Assembly (NCBI RefSeq): GCF_023078275.1
Contig: NC_062998.1
Location: 13,033,916-13,097,915 of the forward strand
Length of the DNA: 64,000 nt
Direction of reading: 5' to 3'
DNA from: Leguminivora glycinivorella
Taxonomy: Eukaryota; Arthropoda; Insecta; Lepidoptera; Tortricidae
This document shows, piece after piece, positions 57,201 through 64,000 of this stretch. The notes beneath the pieces were generated by a model. That model had not been told where the DNA came from and made no database searches. It saw nothing but the letters and a program-made list of their open reading frames with translations. A program made the position numbers and the translations under genes. Numbering within the stretch: the first letter of the stretch is position 1; every line of letters starts with the position of its first letter.

Positions 57201-57325
57201 GACGGGTCCGCTCCGCTGACATCAGAACGAGACACGGGACGCTACGCAGGCCCAGCTGCAGGCTGGCGGTCATCGCGTCGCAACCCATGCACCAGGAGTC
57301 TTCGACTGCGGGGACAAAATGTTAG
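51257..57325 (+). CDS. BEL/Pao Gag-Pol polyprotein, copy 2
   Basis: The frame is 2022 residues, open throughout, with the same domain order and catalytic residues as copy 1. I found four amino-acid differences from copy 1 within the ATG-initiated frame: S to F just before the first zinc knuckle, S to N in the YQL(S/N)RVCFG segment of the reverse transcriptase, V to I in AKI(V/I)FQRV, and P to L in the C-terminal domain (VW(P/L)RGV). About four further changes are silent. None touches a catalytic motif. The stop codon again lies in the 3' LTR. The element may still produce protein, but its truncated 3' LTR affects the end of any transcript. Confidence 0.95.
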   Translation: MSDDRMVRTRSRSNRAASVTSEEERQQLLDEGASAAREREAARASAERAMGADAARPPSPPSGPAGVTEGLSVAGAQPMGAATANSTLRYGLTVETPRSPSYDTTLLWRRDLAKRLRRRSRPTPIPARHPKAAVIDRTTEKRKSLQETTKEVNKPIIKAQSVRSHASSRTVIEAQLSQAELEASERLAEISRRELQLEADMVRKRLDARKLQIRANADSADEHESAGSVRNSNQDRLDEWLENSRDATSKPICKRLTDEPLPKYETPRRPAQAERHIRGLSPDRQVYRRSISPPSESRRRSISPPERRRRSTTPPARRERSTSPQLDARTPHTAHTRATEGTVAESMLHLFERMQMAARPAPKDIFELPHFYGDVSEWRSFYNTYAETSKRYKFTDYENVARLRMALRGDAKTCVSHVLSTATRPDMIVRILKKQFGRSEVLLDKAIDDLRKLPQLGPTANDLNTFAIKIMNVVSTVMDIDRRHYADNPMLIREVTDRLSPHLRSRWCDYAKKHRDSKDPEILQLADFLMEESEQEMSFCHARAAPRRAQAPLSVPHARAAGARVKISATHNPPRAPTGRQHEVQKVTYATRQATTFRSTTCLFCGGGHLTPDCRKLAAQSVGARWEWAKLNRICYRCIDAKHMKTQCKAKACGVAGCPHVHHRLLHADSPQEVREDTAMVLTQEIRSVPTSSAVTSSAEPADTTEPRAADDENDARVYVSSTPDYSVLLKVLPVTVSGPKGTAHIFAFLDDGSTLSMIDQDVADEIGAVGQDEPLCIRGIQRLKLSSVTQTVKAKVSPARGGLTYDISLKTVDGLGIRSQSLNKKRLLEYEHLADLGDECYTGMGVPQMLIGGDFSHLINPTEVRQGGEDEPCAVKTSLGWVFFGRMPRYVPNNEQVVMHCHSDDSDLVEQVKKHWAVEALGITAKDNIRPDDQRAIDTFERTVKKVGQRYEVGQLWAADDIKLPPSFNMAKARLRNLEARMSRDPDFANEYQAQIHKLLEKGYAERIMEPPQSDRMWFLPHFSVYNLNKGKYRAVFDCAAKSQGCALNDFILAGPDLLQSLLGILLRFREWEFAVTADIQEMFLQIQLRREDRHSQLFIWRGSRRDVTPWTYQLNRVCFGNISSPFLAHSVRNRNATDNKDRYPDAVYDIHNNHYMDDYVASYETERELISTATQVRLAHAEASFRLRSYASNSELLMRNIDPEERATGPSHLGEKQQTVLGMTWDPETDTLGYNTKMLRVPDDVKRYERSPTKRELLSAVMSVYDPLGLIAQYMISAKIIFQRVWTKGTDWDERLPAEEAEDFFRWLRALSDVSALRIPRRYATPTGAVRRELHIFSDASTEAYSAAAYWRVSNDEEETQVSLAIAKSRVCPLKVMTVPRLELTAAVVGVRLAETILREQRYPVTKVTYWTDSMVVLGWVRDDARNYRPYVSHRLAEIAEKTDRDAWRYVPTAQNPADRATRCQPAQSVRIEDEWYEGPRFLYGPETSWPSHTSNRTDDLPERKARPSTETSLAIISAKPDPSSVLPDVRRFSSYDRLLNATANVLLFIEKMRTKNKALQLQVRHLRKAEHMWLQYSQRRSFPEELRALSQNRLIDRKSRLYDLAPELGDDGVLRMKTRLGSAPVLYTALQPIILDGREPFTRLLILRAHRRSAHIHNEAVINELRQEYWILHLRPTVKSVARNCALCTLRRATPRAQPLGDLPPERLQAYQRPFTHTAQDYMGPMFVTIGRRREKRWVCLYTCLVTRAIHLESVHSLSTDSALLSLRRFAARRGWPRTMYSDNATCFRAAATELREAYRQWLPVLQTYATQNRMEWKFIPPGNPSAGGAWERMIRTVKIAMSYTFNERAPKPEVFETLLAEIENIVNRRPLTHVNVDPDSEESLTPAHFLLLHNANLPMIGVYDENEKKQWKMAQALADHFWRRWTKEYFPLLAPRKSSHDGGRQLQPGDVVIVAEPNGPRSVWLRGVVETTYPGPDGRVRSADIRTRHGTLRRPSCRLAVIASQPMHQESSTAGTKC

Positions 57326-58391
57326 CGACGCGTCGAAATATATGTAAAATAGCATAAGAATTCGATTAAGACTGTATTCGCAATAAAGATTATTTCGTAG
57401 GTAGGAAACGGGTAGAACTGCGTTAGTTAAGTTAATTTTGTCAATTCCGATTATTAAGTATGATAATAAGACTCATATGTGATGTATTCGATAGCAGGCA
57501 ATTCCCATATTCCTTCCTTCCCAAGTCGCGGAAACCGAGTCCAAAGTTCAATCTAAACTCAGACTGTCCATTGGACTACGATTAATAGCCAATAAGCACT
57601 AACGTGAGAGGCTTAGAGCGAGAAAACCGAACTCTCCTCTGATTGGCTAAAAATATTTCCTTAAAGTTCCGAAATCATTTTCCTTTCACCCGAAAATTGC
57701 CTTAGGATTACTCGAATCCAAGCCAATAACTCGATAACTATAAGACATATAAAGATGTAAATAGTTTTAAAACGTAGCTGGGAACTTACGTAACACGATA
57801 ACCTACATTTCCATAGTAATATTCCGTTATCGATAACAATGGAGCTCAAGGCGAGCCGCGAAACCAGTCTATTGTATGGCCCGGACGGCTAATCACCTCT
57901 TCTATTGTGTAAAAACGTAAACAAACGCAGGTGCATTCCACTCGAGGTGAATGACCCTAGTGTCAGGTGCATTGTTACGTAATTTCGAAGCGATAGCCTA
58001 ATTAGTTTATAAGTAATTAGGATTTGAACGAAAAATGATAGCGTTAAATTCACGTAATCGAGCGCCGTAACGCGTTCGACCAATCACGACGCGCCATCCG
58101 TCGCCTATCGGGCGCAATTATTTACCTCTCTATCGCACGGAGCCTCGCGCTCAGCCGAGTCGTGATTGGGCGAATAAATTGAAATGTTTCTTTCCGTGAA
58201 GCGTAGGCGCATTCTGAAAAGGGGTATAAAAGGAACGATCGCTCGGTATGGGACATTCGAATTCGACCGGAACAAGAAGAACCAGCAGCCTCCAAGGAAA
58301 ACCAGCAGCCAGCAGCCTACTACAAGCAGCCTACAGCCAGCAGCTAGCAGCCTACAGCCAGCAGCCAGCCACCCTCCACGACGGGTAGCGG
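57320..58391 (+). repeat. Truncated 3' LTR of BEL/Pao copy 2
   Basis: Contains U3, the TATA box (58225-58232) and two 21-bp repeat units. It ends abruptly ~130-165 bp after the expected transcription start. The missing part includes the rest of R/U5 and the terminal CA. Confidence 0.9.
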
Positions 58392-58396
58392 ATTTA

Positions 58397-58485
58397 CATA
58401 TTTACATAATTATATAAGAAACTAAGACTAAACTTAAAAGCTAGCTAATGTCTAAAATAGGCCCTTGAGGCATTGTACCCAGGAT
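58397..58485. repeat. Fragment of a dispersed repeat next to copy 2
   Basis: TATAAGAAACTAAGACTAA to GCCCTTGAGGCATTGTACCC resembles a repeat often seen in moth introns. It abuts R1 copy 4. Only this fragment occurs in the window. Confidence 0.4.
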
Positions 58486-58626
58486 ATATATTATTATAAA
58501 TAGGAAAGTGTGTGTGTCTGTTTGTTTGTCCGTCTTTCACGGCAAAACGGAGTTACGAATTGACGTGAGTGGAGATAGCCGAAGGGATGGAGAGTGACAT
58601 AGGCTATTTTTTGTCTCTTTCTAACC
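58486..58626 (-). repeat. Interspersed repeat family R1, copy 4 (inverted)
   Basis: Starts with TATTATAAATAGGAAAGTG and contains GTCCGTCTTTCACGGCAAAA. It ends at TTTGTCTCTTTCTAAC followed by a C-rich run. Confidence 0.7.
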
Positions 58627-58697
58627 CCCACCCCCACCCCAATTCCCTAAAATGGGGGGTGGAAGTTTGTATGGAGCATTCCCCAATTTATGAATTT

Positions 58698-58846
58698 AAC
58701 GGCTCAGCCACGACATTGGTCTAAGCGCGGCAGCGGTGAGCTGCAGCCATACGTGCGAATGAAAAGTCCCATCGCTGTGTCTCGCTCCAATGTATGGCCG
58801 CCGCTCACCGCTGACGCGCTTAGACCAAAGTCGTGGCTGAGCCGTA
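58698..58846. mobile_element. Intact ~149-bp MITE
   Basis: Inverted ends ACGGCTCAGCCACGACATTG and its complement. The interior pairs through CGGTGAGC and GCTCACCG. This is the undisturbed version of the element split at 6822-7530. Confidence 0.8.
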
Positions 58847-59462
58847 ACGCAAAAAGCTAGTTTCTTATAAATTGTTACGCTTTTCTCTAAGCCCTGACAA
58901 TTCAAATAGCCCTATAAGTAGTACGCATCAACACTGTCACTCATTATCATAAATCAATATTCAAAGATTTTATCAGAGCAATCGAACACTTATAGAATAA
59001 TCATGACATTATGATACATGGGAACATTTTTCCGCCCTAGGAGATATAACTAGGCACTCCATCTCAATAGTCACGGTTTCGACTTTCGACAACTATCACA
59101 AGCGAGTTTATTCAAATAGGTCCCGAATAGCTTTCAATTGTCATAAATCTGCCGACTGACATATTTATCGCTCCGTCTCACTGTACGTAGAATGTGTTAT
59201 ATCCGCTACTGAGAACTAACCAATCTTAGGGCAAGTCTGGTATTAATAAGTTAGTAACCATTAGGTACATTAAGTATCTATAAAAATATTAAGACACAGG
59301 ACTTAAAAAATTAACTAAGTTTAGGTAACGCTGTTCAAAAATGAATACAGGTAAGCGTGTTCGCCAAATAATGCAGTAGTTTTTACATCAATTGAGCAGA
59401 ATAATTGAGTGGATCCATTTAGATCGTATTCGTTCATTCAGTTATATTCGTAAATAAATAGT

Positions 59463-59606
59463 TACCCCCATATTCATAAACGTACTCTAAAGTTATCAAG
59501 CCAATAAAATTCGTTTGTCCCTTTCCGACGTATTGGTGTGACAGAAAAGGACAAACGAACTTTATCGGCTTGATAACTTTATACTACGTTTATGAATAAG
59601 GGGGTT
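59463..59606. mobile_element. Foldback MITE, ~60-bp arms
   Basis: Left arm CCCCCATATTCATAAACGTA continuing through AAAGTTATCAAGCCAATAAA and GTTTGTCC pairs with the right arm ending ACGTTTATGAATAAGGGGG. The loop is ~25 bp. Confidence 0.85.
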
Positions 59607-59894
59607 AGAGTATAACCTTTAAGTTCAAACAAAAAATACGAGTAAGTATAGTCACGTTCGGATGAAGAAAACTAAAATTACTGCAAAAGTATTTCCTCGT
59701 TTCCTTAATCGTTAATTTTCTTCTCCAGCACTTAGCTCAAGATAAGGACTGCTTCGAGTGAGAGGGTGAGGGTGCATATAAGTGCATATGTGCAGTGTTA
59801 ATGCCCACTATATGCACAAAGCGACGAGCGCCGAAGGCATTTACCCTACATAGTGCAGTGCAGCGTTATTGGCAAGATCCAGCGTGCAGCGTGC

Positions 59895-60050
59895 GTAGCC
59901 GAATGCACAAACGCTCACGAAACCCTCACGAAACGAAACGCTCGTAGATATCTATCTCCATCGCTCTTGCGTGGATTGGCGCGACAGAGCCAGACTACCT
60001 TTCGCGGCGTTTCGTTTTCGTTTCGCGTCGTAGAAATGCCATTCGGCTAC
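59895..60050. mobile_element. MITE of the GTAGCCGAAT family
   Basis: Ends GTAGCCGAATG and CATTCGGCTAC, with internal AACGCTCACGAAACC and GCGACAGAGCCAGACTACC. Related to the core of 5851-6247 and to 23139-23275. Confidence 0.75.
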
Positions 60051-61490
60051 GGGGCCAGTGCGGCTGAGCTCACCCGCGGACGTACAACGGAACGGATATT
60101 TCTCTCCTAATGGACACATACGAGAAAAAGAATCATGAAAAGGGAAATTTACATACCTACCACTATTTACATACCTACTAGTTACTACTTTATAATAGCT
60201 ATACGTATACAAATAAAAAAAATCCGATATCATCCGAGACCAGCTGTTGCTTGATATATTATGTTGTTTTATTACATATATTATAATTAAAAAAAATACA
60301 TTATTTTTCTACGCGATGCAGCAAGTTGGAGCAAGTTTAAGGTCTGTGTGCAGATTTTTGATCAATTTCGAAAGATAAGTATCTTTATATTATAAATTAC
60401 TCAATTATCTGCTACAGTTGGCTAATAATGATAATTGATAAGACATGACTTAAGCAGATATTTTATGAATTTAGTAATAATTTTGAACATGTTTGCTGAG
60501 AGGAGCATTTTGAACACACCTTTATTTAATTACCACTTACTGAAATATAATTATTATATGACCCATTTAAGATCTAAATTTCTAAAATAACAGTAAACAA
60601 ACTATAAATAAATTTAGGTAGCTTTCCGCCAAACTCTCGTACTAGGTAGGCCTAAAAGCGTTAAGTGCGGAAGCAGAATGAGGTCGCTTGGCTTTTAATA
60701 ACGCTGGGCGGGACTCGGGCCGGCTAGTTCCAGGCCTGCTGATGCCAGTGCTCACCGAGCTATCGCCTCGAGGCAACCAATGGGTACAGTATGTAACTGA
60801 CCGAAAAACATATACTCAATCCCATGTTTAGGTCATACGGAGGAATTAAATATTTCTTTGGGGTCAACCCAACCAAAAAATGTTTTCATACATGTTGCTG
60901 GTCTGACCTTATCGTAGGGTAGTTTTTTCGCACTATCGCTCTACCGTATTGGTGAGAGCCACTTGTGATCTTTGCCACGAAACGTCAACGATTGCACGTT
61001 TGGCGAGAGGCACAATATTGGCAAAATCCAAGTATAGGTACAAATCACCTCTAAAATGCCTAACACCAGGTGAGGTAGATTTTTTATTCTTCAAATAAAC
61101 TGACGCGTTTGATCAGGATGGATGTGTTGAGACTGCTGAACAAAAAGGAGCCATTTTTTTGTCGAAATATTAGGGGCAATTTTGGTTACGATAGCTCGCC
61201 AGTTCTCGCTAAGTTATCGAAACGTTGAGCGGCGCTAGGAGCGCCTGCGCCTGCGCAGGGACCCGGGGACAATTCAATTGCGTCTCAGAATTGGCTTGTC
61301 AAGACACTAATCGGTGAGCTATTAGCTATTGAATCAATTATAACAAGTAAATAACAAAAAATATTAGATTTTCTATCAAAAAGTATTATACTAATTGAGT
61401 AGGTTTGAGGTGGTACGTAGGTTTGAATCCCAGGCCACTCTAGAATCCTGTCTTATTGACACCGTTCTGTATTTGTCATAGAAGTAAACC
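60051..61490. other. Intron, nothing recognised
   Basis: GC-richer patches at 60655-60780 and 61200-61265 (GAGCGCCTGCGCCTGCGCAG) have no recognisable gene or repeat structure. Confidence 0.4.
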
Positions 61491-62303
61491 ATATAAACAC
61501 ATGTTGCCAACCAGTTTTGTGGTCCCCTTCCCCGCACCCCGGCAATCAAAAATCGCATACAAAGAAAAAAAAAATTCATCAAACCATGCCGTGTGGGGTA
61601 TCAAATAAAAGGGCTTACTGAGTAGTTCACGAATATATAGGTATAGCATACTATAACATTTATTACACTTCCTCTAAGAATTTTTTTGAAAGTTTACTAA
61701 AATGCTCGATTTTCGAGTTAACTTTAAACCACTATTGCTTGAGAAGTTATGAATCTATTTTAATCTTTATTATTTTAAATAACTAACAATAGTCCATTGT
61801 ATACAAAACAATAGTTAATACAGTCAAAAAGTTGCATGGGGGAGCGAGGGGAGCAATCAAAGATGGCGAGTTTCGATATTTCTCTCGTGGCCAAACGTTG
61901 TGTATAACTGTTGTTTTAGATATTTTTTCTACTCCTGCTTTCCTCCTCCCACTTTAATCTGTCAATTATATTGTCCCGCAATCAAATTCCACTCAGAAAC
62001 CGAATTTTAAGAACCATATTGAAACATCTAAACTCGCCATTTTTGATTGCTCCCCCGCTCCTCCATGCAACTTTTCACTATACGAACTATTGGTTCGCAA
62101 ACAATAGACTACTGTTAGTTATTTAAAATAATAATGATTAAAATATATTCATAACTTCTCAAGCAATAGTGGTTTAAAGTTAACTCGAAAATCGAGCACA
62201 CGGCATGGTTTGATGAAAATTTGTTTTTTCTTTGTATGCAATTTTTGATTGCCAGGGTGCGGGAAAGGGGACCAGAAAACTGGTTGGCAACATGTGTTTA
62301 TAT
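61491..62303. mobile_element. Large asymmetric foldback element
   Basis: Outer arms ATATAAACACATGTTGCCAAC and its complement end at 62303. Inner arms (61707-61875 and 62030-62200) pair through CTCGATTTTCGAGTTAAC, ACCACTATTGCTTGAGAAG, TAACTAACAATAG and GCAATCAAAGATGGCGAG. The left arm carries ~108 bp (GGTATCAAATAAAAGGGCTT to TTACTAAAATG) absent from the right arm. Confidence 0.8.
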
Positions 62304-62520
62304 GGTGTCCGGGATCTATAAAATATATATCTGAAGTCAGAATGAGGTGCGCTATTTTTGCAAACGAACATCCCCTTGGAGCCTGCTCTATACAGTGAAA
62401 AAGCTCTACAGTGACCTATGATTCAAATGCGTTGACTGTTCTTACGAATATGTTTGTTAGTAAGTAATAAATTATTCCAGCCGTTAATTATTCAAAATTA
62501 AAGTGAAAGGGACATGTTAC

Positions 62521-62604
62521 CTGAACAATAGACCGCGTTTGCCTGGTGACGTCATCGGTGGAGCCTTGGATGGAGCGGGGGGCTCTTATACACGTGGGTA
62601 TCAT
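62521..62604 (-). CDS. sick: Candidate navigator start exon
   Basis: On the minus strand an ATG (62604-62602) opens 28 codons, MIPTCIRAPRSIQ then GSTDDVTRQTRSIVQ, to a good donor CAG|GTAACA. It ends in phase 0 with Q. In vertebrate navigators a Q directly precedes IYTDWANHYL, so the join Q|IYTDW fits exon A. An in-frame TAA lies a short way upstream, compatible with 5' UTR. The upstream AG at CTGTAACAG could instead be a weak acceptor. The region is GC-rich against its surroundings. Not proven by homology. Confidence 0.55.
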
Positions 62605-62810
62605 GCTGTTACAGTTCCACCACACTCTTTATACTAGTAGTTTTAGGTTCCATTGCTAAATATGTTAATCACTTTTTTAAACACTTGAAGGTAAATAATA
62701 ATAAGATACAATGTGGAGAAGATCGTGTGGAAGCTCTATTGACGCTTCTAACTCTTGACTCTGTACACTACTAGGCTTGCTACAGGGTTAGCACATAATT
62801 ACCGCGGGAA

Positions 62811-62898
62811 TATGTCGCCGCGAGATAGACTACCCGTCTTCATGTCATTTATACAGTTAGAAGAAGACGTGTCGTGTGATCTATCTCGCGGCGACATA
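62811..62898. mobile_element. 88-bp hairpin MITE
   Basis: TATGTCGCCGCGAGATAGA and its complement TCTATCTCGCGGCGACATA bound a second stem (CGTCTTC, GAAGACG). Loop CATTTATACAGTTA. Non-coding; overlapping frames are incidental. Confidence 0.8.
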
Positions 62899-62904
62899 CT
62901 CTCG

Positions 62905-63564
62905 TGGTCATCACGTGCTAGGCCTACCGATGGTCGGTTGAGTAGAAGCGAAGGATATCACTGTTGGTCACAATCCTCAGCCATATGAGGGAACCACTGA
63001 GAAGAGAGAAGCGAACCTCTTAAAGGGCCCTCTGACTTTCAAGTCGCAGTTAGAAGTAAAATGTGACAGTGCCGAACAACTACAAGCCGCCATCATCTGG
63101 CGAAATGATAGTCAGTCAACTCCTTAACTTTTTGAAACAAAAACGAATCTTGCTATAAATATGACGGTTTTCCTAAACAATAATTTTATAAGCCGTTCTT
63201 CTCCACATTGACCTTAACATAACTTCTGTCCATCAAATGTTGATTTAACCATTTTTACATATACCTTTGCCTATACCTATATCAAATAGTTTCTTCTATG
63301 TTCATATAAATATTTAATGAAGTTTATCTCAAATTAATACATATAAGTAATCCAGTTAAATTTAATCTAATTTAGTTTCATTAATAGGCTAGTATTAGCA
63401 ACTGTCAACAAACGATTCGCCCTCATATATTATAATAATCCGCCCGTATTTTTCTTCCTCAGCCGGTCTGTTTGGAGATGCGTTGACACAATGCGTCAGA
63501 CGGACCAGCCTCGCGTGAGCCGCCGCGTTCCTTTGGTAAATAGATACACGGGTGACACACGTAA
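62905..63564. other. Upstream sequence, unassigned
   Basis: Contains a GC-rich patch at 63455-63530 bounded on the plus strand by an acceptor-like TTTTTCTTCCTCAG and a donor-like TTG|GTAAAT. The frame is open, but nothing in it is recognisable. Confidence 0.25.
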
Positions 63565-63878
63565 TGCCTGGAATACACGAGGCAAGTAAGGTAGGACAGC
63601 GAGATATTGCCAGTTAATTAGCAAACTGGGCCCTGTATACATAACTACGTAGCAAATTGGCTAGGAAACTATTGTTGGAGTTAGGATAGTATGAATTGAA
63701 GGGCGTGCATAAGTATGGACCTGACTTGACTTTTTGCTTTATTTTAAGCTTTATTGTGTGTAGTTACGGTTACGGCTGACTAGCCTTACTGACATCACGT
63801 AGACAGCCCTATAGCTGACTATCAAGCTACCTAGCTTACTATCCTGACTTGAACGACTAGTCTCGTGTATTCCAGGCA
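63565..63878. mobile_element. 314-bp element with 17-bp inverted ends
   Basis: TGCCTGGAATACACGAG and CTCGTGTATTCCAGGCA are perfect inverted ends. The interior includes ACTAGTC/GACTAGCC-type short pairs but no coding frame. Confidence 0.8.
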
Positions 63879-64000
63879 CAAGTTTCCGAGCGTGTGTCAC
63901 GGTTCATGAATGAATGGATGTGTGTAGTGAAATAAACTCTTCCAGGAATATTTACTCTAGCGATCGGCGCCACATCCCACGCGGCACTGGCGAGACTGGA

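Larger units (their letters stand above)
49804..58391 (+). mobile_element. BEL/Pao LTR retrotransposon, copy 2, 3' LTR truncated
   Basis: Full 5' LTR 49804-51195 (1392 bp), primer site 51201-51218, intact polyprotein and purine tract 57310-57319. The 3' LTR (57320-58391) stops after GGGTAGCGG and lacks the last ~319 bp. The five bases before the 5' LTR and directly after the truncated end are both ATTTA. The two LTRs share copy-specific variants (for example ATAAGACATATAAAG), so they are from one replication event distinct from copy 1. Confidence 0.93.
43173..62520 (-). other. 19.3-kb intron upstream of exon A
   Basis: Lies between the candidate start exon and exon A. It contains the Penelope-like remnant, the 937-bp TA element, BEL/Pao copy 2 and several MITEs. 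The assignment as one intron depends on the start exon being real. Confidence 0.5.

Noticed and set aside
63455..63530. Possible plus-strand exon with a good pyrimidine tract
   Set aside because: Open frame of only ~25 codons, no similarity, and the opposite strand is equally open.
63940..64000. Possible minus-strand exon ending in LASAAWDVAPIAR at the window edge
   Set aside because: Donor AGA|GTAAAT is weak, the other border lies outside the window, and the peptide is not recognised.

Overview
The window looks like an AT-rich lepidopteran (moth or butterfly) genomic segment. I infer this from its dense repeats: palindromic MITEs, short interspersed repeats ending in (ACAG)n or (ATAC)n-type tracts, a mariner, a Penelope-like fragment and BEL/Pao LTR elements. 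There is no bacterial-style gene organisation, so most open frames are chance or shadows.

Host gene. The minus strand carries spaced exons that I recognise as the calponin-homology (CH) domain of the neuron navigator family (vertebrate NAV2, Drosophila sickie). A candidate start exon (62521-62604) reads in phase into CH exon A (42990-43172). Exon A reads in phase into CH exon B (3436-3749). The window is therefore mostly two long introns of one gene: 39.2 kb between A and B, and 19.3 kb between the start exon and A.

Exon array. Next to exon A is a string of degraded copies of that exon (32340, 32496, 41664, 41866-42882). Two of them are in a 202-bp tandem repeat. One copy unit was split by a complete BEL/Pao retrotransposon (32655-41602, 5-bp TSD ACCTC). 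Another was split by a 914-bp hAT-type element (41943-42856, 8-bp TSD GCCAGCAA).

Mobile elements. Two near-identical BEL/Pao copies are present. Copy 1 (32655-41602) has 1412-bp LTRs in which I see no differences. Copy 2 (49804-58391) has a 3' LTR missing its last ~319 bp, yet a matching 5-bp duplication (ATTTA) sits at the truncated end. Each encodes a 2022-residue Gag-protease-RT-RNase H-integrase polyprotein without internal stops. A mariner (16636-17886) is complete except for one stop codon. A Penelope-like remnant (44971-46684), a non-LTR reverse transcriptase tail (13916-14130) and about thirty non-autonomous foldback or dispersed repeats fill most of the rest, several nested in one another.

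Relationships. Nothing suggests an operon or defence system. The main biological story is a neuronal cytoskeletal gene whose CH-domain exon has been repeatedly copied inside its own intron, with the copies decaying and serving as targets for transposons.
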